Part shown: positions 45,740 to 51,836 of the stretch, piece after piece
How the letters are laid out: the number at the start of each line of letters is the position of its first letter
Position numbering within the stretch: position 1 is the first letter of the stretch
From: Allobosea sp. ASV33
Lineage (GTDB): Bacteria > Pseudomonadota > Alphaproteobacteria > Rhizobiales > Beijerinckiaceae
Reading direction: 5' to 3'
NCBI RefSeq assembly: GCF_016428755.1
Contig: NZ_JAELTI010000030.1
Span: 1-51,836 of the forward strand
Length of the DNA: 51,836 nt
Translations under genes and position numbers: made by a program
The notes under the pieces: model-generated
Seen by the model: only the letters and a program-made list of their open reading frames with translations
Told to the model about the DNA's origin: nothing
The model's database searches: none

Positions 45740-47116
45740 TCAGGCCAGCAGGCCTTCGGCCTTGGCCCAGTTCAGGGTCTTGTCGAGGGCGCGTTCGCAG
45801 CGGTTGAACATTTCCTCGATCTCGGCCTCGTTGATCACGAGCGGCGGGCAGAAGGCGAGGCGGTCGCCCATGGCGCGGGTGATGAAGCCCTCTTCCAGCG
45901 CATAGGCCACGGCCTTGGCGCCGACGCCCTTCTTGGTCTCGAAGGAGGCCTTGGTCTGCTTGTCCTTGACCAGCTCGGCGCCGCCGATCAGGCCGACACC
46001 CTTGGCCTCGCCGACCAGCGGGTGCTCGTTCAGCTTGGTCAGGCGGCGCAGGAAGGTCGGCGAGACCTTCTGGACGTGCTCGACGATCTTGTCGCGCTGG
46101 TAGATCTCCAGCGTCTTCACCGCGACGGCGCAGCCGACCGGATGGCCGGCATAGGTGTTGCCGTGGCCGAAGGTACCGATCTTGCGGCTCTGGTCGACCA
46201 GAACGTCATAGATCTTGTCGTTCATCATCACGGCGCTAAGCGGGAAATAGGCCGAGGTGATCTGCTTGGCGAGCGAGATCGAATCGGCGGCGAGCCCGTA
46301 GGTCTCGGTGCCGAACATCTTGCCGGTGCGGCCGAAGCCGGTGATGACCTCGTCCGAGATGAACAGCACGTCGTACTTGGCGAGCACGGCGTTGATCTTC
46401 TCGAAATAGCCCTCCGGCGGGATGATCGCGCCGCCGGCGCCCATCACCGGCTCGGCGATGAAGGCGGCGACCGTGTCCGGCCCCTCGCGCAGGATCATCT
46501 CTTCCAGTTCGGCGGCGAGGCGCGACGAGAAGTCCTGCTCGCTCTCGCCCGGCTCCGCGAAGCGGTAATGATGCGGGCAGGAGGTGTGCAGGATGCCCGG
46601 CAGCGGCAGGTCGAAATCGATATGGTTGTTCGGCAGGCCGGTCAGCGAGGCCGAGGCGACAGTGACGCCGTGATAGCCCTTCAGCCGCGAGATGATCTTC
46701 TTCTTCTGCGGGCGGCCAAGCGCGTTGTTGAGATACCAGACGATCTTGACCTGGGTGTCGTTCGCGTCGGAGCCGGAGGCGCCGTAGAACACCTTGGAGA
46801 TCGGAACCGGGGCGATCTCCTTCAGCTTCTCCGCGAGCTCGATCGCCGGGTCATGGCTGCGCCCGCCGAAGATATGGGTGAAGGGCAGCTTCTTCATCTG
46901 CTCATAGGCGGTCTCGACCAGTTCCTGGTTCGAGTAGCCGAGCGAGGTGCACCAGAGCCCGGCCATGCCCTCGATATATTCCTTGCCGGCGGCATCGTAG
47001 ACATAGATGCCCTTGCCGCTTTCCAGCACGAGCGGGCCCGTCTGCCGATGCGTGGCGAGGTTGGTATAGGGATGGACGAGGGTCTCGATATCCCTGACGG
47101 CGACATTCGACAGCAT
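45740..47116 (-). CDS. Class III (omega) aminotransferase
   Basis: A 458-residue PLP enzyme of the aspartate-aminotransferase fold, class III. It moves an omega- or alpha-amino group, for example from beta-alanine, 4-aminobutyrate or a diamine, to pyruvate or 2-oxoglutarate. Blocks: MAGLWCTSLGYSN, FYGASGSDANDTQVK, EPVMGAGGAIIPPEGYF, ISDEVITGFGRTGKMFG, and the PLP lysine in SLAKQITSAYFP. The sequence resembles the beta-alanine/putrescine-pyruvate group, but the substrate is not certain. The start at 47116 follows GGGAG by 7 bases. Its own promoter probably lies in the AT-rich stretch 47120-47200. Confidence 0.92.
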   Translation of the reverse strand: MLSNVAVRDIETLVHPYTNLATHRQTGPLVLESGKGIYVYDAAGKEYIEGMAGLWCTSLGYSNQELVETAYEQMKKLPFTHIFGGRSHDPAIELAEKLKEIAPVPISKVFYGASGSDANDTQVKIVWYLNNALGRPQKKKIISRLKGYHGVTVASASLTGLPNNHIDFDLPLPGILHTSCPHHYRFAEPGESEQDFSSRLAAELEEMILREGPDTVAAFIAEPVMGAGGAIIPPEGYFEKINAVLAKYDVLFISDEVITGFGRTGKMFGTETYGLAADSISLAKQITSAYFPLSAVMMNDKIYDVLVDQSRKIGTFGHGNTYAGHPVGCAVAVKTLEIYQRDKIVEHVQKVSPTFLRRLTKLNEHPLVGEAKGVGLIGGAELVKDKQTKASFETKKGVGAKAVAYALEEGFITRAMGDRLAFCPPLVINEAEIEEMFNRCERALDKTLNWAKAEGLLA

Positions 47117-47293
47117 GATGGGCTCCCGGTTCTGTTTAATATTCTTGCCAGTGTAAGCTGAAATGGTCGCAAATGTTGAGCGATTTTGGCGCAGGGGACG
47201 GTAGACTCTGCCGCAGGGCGAGCGAAACGCAAAGGGTTCGCGCGGAGCGGGCGTAGCGGTCCTTCCGGGCTGTCGGATTTTCGTGAGAACGGG

Positions 47294-47385
47294 CGTCATC
47301 CCGGACGCAGCGAAGCGGAGATCCGGGATCCATCGTAGAATTCGACACCCTGCGATGGATCCCGGGGCAAGCCCGGGATGACGGC
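47294..47385. repeat. Intergenic palindromic repeat, copy 10 (ATCCATCG subtype)
   Basis: CGTCATCCCGGACGCAGCGA...GGGATCCATCG...CGATGGATCCCGGGG...CCCGGGATGACGG; very close in sequence to copies 6 and 11. It starts the tandem gap between the amidase stop and the aminotransferase promoter. Confidence 0.9.
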
Positions 47386-47402
47386 GGTGTTTCCGCGCGA
47401 AG

Positions 47403-48869
47403 TCACGATCGCGGAAGTGGCGGCGGCGTGAAACGCCCGCCCAGCTCTTCCAGCATCGCGCCGACGGCGATGGCGGTCCTGTCCTCGCCGAAGGGCGCGA
47501 TGATCTGGACGCCGAGCGGCAGGCCCTCGCGCGACCGCATGACTGGCGCCGACAGCGCAGGCAGGTCGGCGCCCGTCGCGAGCGAAGCCCAGAGCAGGAA
47601 ATCGAGATAGGGCCGCGGCTCGCCGTTCACGATCAGGCGTCGCGCATGGATATCCGGGCCATGGTCATGCGGGATCGCGGCGACGGGCGCAGGCGGGCAG
47701 AGCACCACGTCGTATCGCGCAAAGAAGCTGGCCCATTGCCGCTTCTGGGTGCGGCGGCGCTGGTCGATCTGCTGGTAGAGGCCGGGCGTCATCCGGGCGC
47801 CGCGCGCCTGCAAGGCCTGGTGCGAAAGGTCGTTCGGACTGAAGCGCGAGGCCTGCGCCTGGATGCGGGCGCGCACCTTGGGCGGCAGGCCGTAGGCGAC
47901 GACGGCATGGTTCAGGAGTGCGTAGACCTCGAAGGCATCGGCGAAGCGGAGAGAGGGCCTAGCGGTCTCGTCGACGATCGCGCCGGCCTCGGCCAATCGG
48001 CGCGCCGCCTCGCGCACGGCATCGGATACCTCCCGATCGACCGGGGCGAAGGGATCGTCGGCCCAGAGCGCGACGCGCAAGCCCTTGGCATCGATCCGGC
48101 GCGGTTCCGCCAACGGCGAGGCGGGCAGGGCGGTATCGCGCGGCCCGGCAATGACCGGCAGGATCAGGTCGAGGTCTTCGGCCGCGCGGGTGATGGGACC
48201 GGCAACCATCAGGTCGACATTGCGCAGCGTGCGTCGCTCGGGCGGCGGTGGGATCGCGCCCCAGGTCGAGACCAGCCCCCAGCTCGTCTTGAGCCCGAAG
48301 ACGCCGCAGGCATGGGCCGGCCAGCGGATCGAACTGCCGAGATCGGAGCCGAGCTCGAAGGTGCTCATGCCCGTTGCGACCGCGACCGCGGCGCCGCCCG
48401 AGGAGCCGCCGGGCGAGCGCGTCTCGTCCCAGGGATTGTTGGTCACGCCATGGGCGGGGTTGTAGCTCTGGAAATCGCCGGAGAAGACCGGGACATTGGT
48501 CTTCCCGACGATCACCGCGCCGGCGGCGCGCAATCTGGCAACGGCAGCGGCGTCCTCGGTCGGCACGCGCTCGCGATAGGCCGGGAGGCCGCCGGAGGAG
48601 GGCAGGCCGGCAACGTCGAAGGCGTCCTTGATCGTGATCGGCAGCCCTTCGAGCGGGCGGGCGGTGCCATTGGCGATGCGCGCGTCCGAAGCCTTCGCCA
48701 TCGCGCGGGCGGCCTCGCGGTCCTGCGCCACGATGGCGTTGAGGCGCGGGTTCAGCGCATCGATGCGGGCGAAGGTCGCTTCGAGCAGGTCGGTGGCGCT
48801 GAAGCGGCGGGCCAATAACCCCGCGCGCAAGGCCGTGGCGGAGGCGGTCAGGTCGATGCCGTCAGCCAT
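47403..48869 (-). CDS. Amidase signature family protein
   Basis: A 488-residue amide hydrolase using the Ser-cisSer-Lys triad. The lysine is in LPITIKDAFDVAG, the cis-serine in SPGGSSGGAAVAVA and the nucleophilic serine in GSDLGSSIRWPAH. It is not a GatA, since GatB/GatC are absent and the C-terminal half differs. The substrate is unknown; such enzymes cleave aliphatic or aryl amides. It begins 6 bases after the marR stop on the same strand, so the two are co-transcribed. Confidence 0.9.
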   Translation of the reverse strand: MADGIDLTASATALRAGLLARRFSATDLLEATFARIDALNPRLNAIVAQDREAARAMAKASDARIANGTARPLEGLPITIKDAFDVAGLPSSGGLPAYRERVPTEDAAAVARLRAAGAVIVGKTNVPVFSGDFQSYNPAHGVTNNPWDETRSPGGSSGGAAVAVATGMSTFELGSDLGSSIRWPAHACGVFGLKTSWGLVSTWGAIPPPPERRTLRNVDLMVAGPITRAAEDLDLILPVIAGPRDTALPASPLAEPRRIDAKGLRVALWADDPFAPVDREVSDAVREAARRLAEAGAIVDETARPSLRFADAFEVYALLNHAVVAYGLPPKVRARIQAQASRFSPNDLSHQALQARGARMTPGLYQQIDQRRRTQKRQWASFFARYDVVLCPPAPVAAIPHDHGPDIHARRLIVNGEPRPYLDFLLWASLATGADLPALSAPVMRSREGLPLGVQIIAPFGEDRTAIAVGAMLEELGGRFTPPPLPRS

Positions 48870-48875
48870 GCCCGC

Positions 48876-49340
48876 TCACTCGGCATCGGCGGCGCGGGCG
48901 AGATCGCGCCAGGCCAGCACGAGCCGGTCGAGTTCGGCGAGGTCGTCCGGCCCGAGCTTGCCGAGCGTGCTGGCGACGAACTCGCGCTGGGCGGCGATGC
49001 CGGCTTCGGCGAGACGGCGGCCTTCCGGCGTCAGATGCATCGCATAGGAGCGCCGGTCGCCGGCGATGGCGCGGCGCTCGACCAGCCCGGCCTGCACCAG
49101 CCGGTCGACCAGCCCGGAGACATTGCCCTTGGTGACATAGAGCCGCTCGGCCAGCTCGCTCTGGCTGATGCCTTCCTGCTCGGTCAGCGTCGAGAGCAGG
49201 TCGAATTGCGGGATCGAGAGGCCAAGCGTCCGGATGCGTCCCGTCATCTGCATCAGCATGCGCTGGTGCAATCGCATGAAGCGGAACCAGACCCGGTCCG
49301 GCTCGGTTGCGGCGTGCGGCACGATCTTCGGTGCGGACAT
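48876..49340 (-). CDS. MarR-family transcriptional regulator
   Basis: A 154-residue winged-helix regulator. The HTH region is LTEQEGISQSELAERLYVTK with VSGLVDRLVQAGLV; the wing contains RSYAMHLTPEGRRLAE. It is divergent from the acyl-CoA ligase gene and upstream of the amidase gene, which suggests it represses one or both in response to an aromatic or acyl ligand. The start at 49340 is preceded by a G-rich Shine-Dalgarno. Confidence 0.92.
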   Translation of the reverse strand: MSAPKIVPHAATEPDRVWFRFMRLHQRMLMQMTGRIRTLGLSIPQFDLLSTLTEQEGISQSELAERLYVTKGNVSGLVDRLVQAGLVERRAIAGDRRSYAMHLTPEGRRLAEAGIAAQREFVASTLGKLGPDDLAELDRLVLAWRDLARAADAE

Positions 49341-49437
49341 GGCGTTTCCCCCGCTCTTGAATGATCAGACCTAAACCATCTCGCGCGCGCAGGCGAGCCT
49401 TCGATGGGATGACTTCCCTTTCGCGGAAACCCGTCGC

Positions 49438-49470
49438 TATCCTCCGTGATAAAACGATCTCGGGAGGATA
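49438..49470 (+). promoter_or_regulatory. Hairpin covering the Shine-Dalgarno of the acyl-CoA ligase
   Basis: TATCCTCC (49438-49445) and GGAGGATA (49463-49470) are perfectly complementary with a 17-base loop. The second arm contains the GGGAGGA ribosome-binding site that lies 7 bases before the ATG at 49476. If both arms are on the mRNA, the site would be sequestered; as DNA the pair could also be a MarR operator. Confidence 0.45.
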
Positions 49471-49475
49471 AGCGC

Positions 49476-51101
49476 ATGCTCGGCCTGATGCAGGACTGGC
49501 CCCTTCTGCTCCACCGCATCATCGACCACGCCGCCGTCCAGCACGGCACCCGCGAGGTGGTGAGTCGCGCCGTCGAGGATGGCGCGCTCAGACGACGCAG
49601 CTATGTCGAGATCCGCAGCCGCGCGCTGAAGGTGGCGAAGCGCCTGCAGCGTGAGGGCGTCGCGCTGGGCGACCGGATCGCGACGCTCGCCTGGAACACC
49701 GACCGCCATCTCGAGCTCTGGTACGGCATCAGCGGCATCGGCGCGATCACGCATACGGTCAATCCGCGGCTGTTCCCGGAGCAGATCGCCTGGATCGTCA
49801 ATCACGCCGAAGACCGTCTGCTCTTCCTCGACCTGACGTTCGTGCCGATGATTCAGGCAATCCAGGACAAGCTGCCGACGGTCGAGCGCTACGTCATCCT
49901 GACCGATGCCGCGCATCTCCAGCCATGCGGCCTGAAGAACGCCGTCGCCTATGAGGATTGGCTCGCGGAGGTGGACGACGATTTCACCTGGGGCCGCTTC
50001 GACGAGAACACCGCGGCGGGGCTCTGCTACACCTCGGGCACGACGGGCGGGCCGAAGGGCGTGCTCTACTCGCATCGCTCGAACGTTCTGCACGCGCTCG
50101 CCTGCGCCGCGCCGGATTTCATGGGCCTGTCGTCCCGCGACACGGTGCTACCGGTGGTCCCTCTCTTCCATGCCAATAGCTGGTCGCTGGCCTATTCCGC
50201 CCCGATGACCGGCGCCAAGCTGGTCATGCCCGGCGCCAAGCTCGACGGCCCCTCGCTGCACCAGTTGCTGGAGGAGGAGGGCGTGACCATGACGGCCGCG
50301 GTGCCGACCGTCTGGCTCGGCCTCCTCCAGCATCTGGAGGCGACGGATGGCAAGCTCTCGACGCTGAAGCGCGTCGTCATCGGCGGCTCGGCCTGCCCGC
50401 GTGCGATGACCGAGGTCTTCGAGCGCAAATACGGCGTCGATGTCGCCCATGCCTGGGGCATGACCGAGATGAGCCCGCTCGGCTCCTTCTGCTCGATGAA
50501 GCCGGTCTATCACGGGTTGGAAGGCGATGCGCTCTACGATCTCAAGGTGAAGCAGGGCCATCCGCCCTTCACGGTCGAGTTCCGCCTCACCGACGATGCC
50601 GGCGCGGACCTGCCCTGGGACGGCAAGACTTTCGGCCGGCTCAAGGTGCGCGGCCCGGCTGTCGCGGGCGCCTATTACCGCAGCGAGGACGACATTCTCG
50701 ACGATCACGGCTTCTTCGACACCGGCGACGTCGCGACCATCGATCCCGCCGGCTACATGCAGATCACCGACCGCTCGAAGGACGTGATCAAGTCCGGCGG
50801 CGAATGGATCTCCTCGATCGACCTCGAAAATCTCGCCGTCGGCCACCCCGATGTCGCGGAAGCCGCGGTGATCGGTGTCGCACATCCGAAATGGGACGAG
50901 CGGCCGCTGCTGGTAATCGTGCCGAAGCCCGGCCGTACGCCGGGCAAGGACGAGATGCTCGCCTTCATGACCGGCAAGATCGCGAAATGGTGGCTGCCGG
51001 ACGATGTCGTTCTGGTCGAAGCCATTCCCCACACAGCGACCGGCAAGATCCAGAAGACCAAGCTGCGCGAGATGTTCAGGGATTACCGGCTGCCGGTGTG
51101 A
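49476..51101 (+). CDS. Acyl-CoA ligase (AMP-forming, medium/long-chain fatty acid type)
   Basis: A 541-residue ANL-superfamily enzyme activating a fatty or related carboxylic acid to its CoA thioester via an acyl-adenylate. Motifs: the ATP/AMP site [37 protein letters not shown], and the C-terminal lysine region ATGKIQKTK. It resembles AlkK/DmdB-type ligases; chain length is not determinable. The start at 49476 follows GGGAGGA. Divergent from marR-amidase; it ends convergent with the chemotaxis receptor. Confidence 0.92.
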   Translation: MLGLMQDWPLLLHRIIDHAAVQHGTREVVSRAVEDGALRRRSYVEIRSRALKVAKRLQREGVALGDRIATLAWNTDRHLELWYGISGIGAITHTVNPRLFPEQIAWIVNHAEDRLLFLDLTFVPMIQAIQDKLPTVERYVILTDAAHLQPCGLKNAVAYEDWLAEVDDDFTWGRFDENTAAGLCYTSGTTGGPKGVLYSHRSNVLHALACAAPDFMGLSSRDTVLPVVPLFHANSWSLAYSAPMTGAKLVMPGAKLDGPSLHQLLEEEGVTMTAAVPTVWLGLLQHLEATDGKLSTLKRVVIGGSACPRAMTEVFERKYGVDVAHAWGMTEMSPLGSFCSMKPVYHGLEGDALYDLKVKQGHPPFTVEFRLTDDAGADLPWDGKTFGRLKVRGPAVAGAYYRSEDDILDDHGFFDTGDVATIDPAGYMQITDRSKDVIKSGGEWISSIDLENLAVGHPDVAEAAVIGVAHPKWDERPLLVIVPKPGRTPGKDEMLAFMTGKIAKWWLPDDVVLVEAIPHTATGKIQKTKLREMFRDYRLPV

Positions 51102-51141
51102 GGCAGGGATAGAGGCTCTCCCAAGGATTCAGAAAGACCCA

Positions 51142-51232
51142 CGTCCTCCCGGACGGAGCGCAGCGGAGATCCGGGATCCATCGGAGAGCGCGCCGTCTTA
51201 CGATGGATCCCGGGTCAAGCCCGGGATGACGG
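51142..51232. repeat. Intergenic palindromic repeat, copy 11 (ATCCATCG subtype)
   Basis: CGTCCTCCCGGACGGAGCGC...GGGATCCATCG...CGATGGATCCCGGG...CCCGGGATGACGG, in the convergent gap between the acyl-CoA ligase and the chemotaxis receptor. The left end carries CGTCCTCC in place of CGTCATCC. Confidence 0.88.
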
Positions 51233-51283
51233 TGCTGTTTCGCGGTGAAATCAGCGAGCCCTGGCCGACGCCTGAAACGCCAG

Positions 51284-51303
51284 CGGCGCCCTTTCGGGCG
51301 CCG
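51284..51303 (-). terminator. Hairpin terminator candidate of the chemotaxis receptor gene
   Basis: CGGCGCCC and GGGCGCCG form a perfect 8-bp stem with a TTTC/GAAA loop, about 40 bases past the receptor stop. The minus-strand sequence after it (CTGGCGTTTC) has only a short T run, so strength is moderate. Confidence 0.5.
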
Positions 51304-51342
51304 CGCGTGTCTTGATCGAGGACGGTTCGGAGGCTGTTTGCC

Positions 51343-51836
51343 TCAGAACTCCTCCCATCCGGAATCGCTGGCCCGGCCGCCGCCGCCATTGGCGACCTTG
51401 CGCGGGGCGGGCATGGCCTTGGACTGGACGAAGGCGGCCTCCGCGAGCTGGCGCAGGCGCGCCGGTTCGCCGGCGGGAGCTGCCCGCATCGGCGCCTTGA
51501 CCGCGCGCGGGGCCGTCGCGGCCGGCTGGGCATAAGCCGCCTGGCCTGCAGGCTCGCGCCGGGTCTTGAACGCCGCGACCAGCGCGTTGAGCTGCTCGAT
51601 CCGGCCCGACAGCGAGTTGGCCGAGGCCGCACTCTGCTCGGAGAGGGCCGCATTCTGCTGGGTCATCTCGTCGAGATGGGCGACGGCCTGGCTCATCTCG
51701 TCGATGCCATTGGCCTGCTCGCCCGACGCCGCCGAGATGTCGGCGATGGTCGCCGCGACCTTCTGCGAGGCCGCGAGGATGCGGGCGAGCTGGTCGCCGG
51801 CCTGCCGCACCAGCTTCACGCCGTCGCCGACCTCGA
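51343..51836 (-). CDS. Methyl-accepting chemotaxis protein, C-terminal part (incomplete)
   Basis: The last 164 or so residues of a receptor that continues past the window edge. The visible part is the descending signalling helix with methylation-region character (ISAASGEQANGIDEMSQAV, DEMTQQNAALSEQSAASA), a coiled-coil stretch to about LVAAFKTRR, then a Pro/Ala-rich flexible tail of about 65 residues. The protein ends in GWEEF, matching the xWxxF pentapeptide that tethers CheR and CheB. The hairpin tip, HAMP and sensor domains are outside the window, so the ligand is unknown. Confidence 0.88.
   Translation of the reverse strand, partial: EVGDGVKLVRQAGDQLARILAASQKVAATIADISAASGEQANGIDEMSQAVAHLDEMTQQNAALSEQSAASANSLSGRIEQLNALVAAFKTRREPAGQAAYAQPAATAPRAVKAPMRAAPAGEPARLRQLAEAAFVQSKAMPAPRKVANGGGGRASDSGWEEF

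Overview
The window reads as a dense chromosomal segment of a high-GC alphaproteobacterium, most likely Hyphomicrobiales (Rhizobiales) of a Bosea- or Methylobacterium-like type. This is an inference from gene content: an NAD-linked fds formate dehydrogenase, a bkd operon under an Lrp regulator, a RibB with a degenerate RibA half, alphaproteobacterial hypothetical families, and a Pls/PosA-type peptide synthetase. Codon and base use look uniform throughout. I saw no phage, insertion sequence, CRISPR array, tRNA or rRNA.

Layout. 1-190: the tail of an upstream gene and a terminator. 188-7956 (minus): the formate dehydrogenase operon fdsG-fdsB-fdsA-fdhD-fdsD, followed by an oxalate/formate-type MFS transporter. 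A LysR regulator (8184-9098) lies just upstream and is divergent from a luciferase-like flavin oxidoreductase (9302-10339). 10469-16192: bkdR and the divergent branched-chain 2-oxoacid dehydrogenase operon (E1a, E1b, E2, E3). 16551-22514: a DUF983 membrane protein, a MocR-type regulator, two Lrp regulators, an aldehyde dehydrogenase and an ornithine cyclodeaminase, which suggests amino-acid catabolism. 22703-28463: ilvA with a trailing LysR gene, a gamma-glutamyltransferase-like hydrolase, a Gfo/Idh/MocA oxidoreductase and a small unknown protein.

28646-36176: housekeeping genes. These are pdxH-SDR-NUDIX-TIGR02301, a lipoprotein, a DnaJ-type co-chaperone, fabI, folP-folB-folK and a histidine phosphatase. 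36412-40431: a 1339-residue Pls/PosA-type membrane peptide synthetase. It has an adenylation domain, a carrier domain and three tandem repeats of about 242 residues, each with transmembrane helices and a hexapeptide-like soluble part. 40505-44989: aroC, an HTH-RibB-degenerate-RibA fusion, a histone-deacetylase-like amidohydrolase and an L,D-transpeptidase lipoprotein. 45325-51836: a small hypothetical gene with its own terminator, a class III aminotransferase, marR-amidase divergent from an acyl-CoA ligase, and the C-terminus of a chemotaxis receptor ending in a CheR-docking pentapeptide.

Two non-coding patterns stand out. First, eleven copies of a long GTCAT...ATGAC-bounded palindromic repeat lie between genes. 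All are in convergent or tandem gaps and none is in a divergent promoter gap. Second, several promoter gaps hold clear dyads: a ladder of four TTGC/GCAA dyads spaced about 24 bp apart between lysR and the LLM gene, matched GATAG-N7-CTATC boxes by the fds operon, a 30-bp palindrome before the DUF983 gene, and a hairpin that would cover the Shine-Dalgarno of the acyl-CoA ligase. The clearest candidate for unusual biology is the Pls/PosA-type synthetase; its product cannot be read from this sequence.
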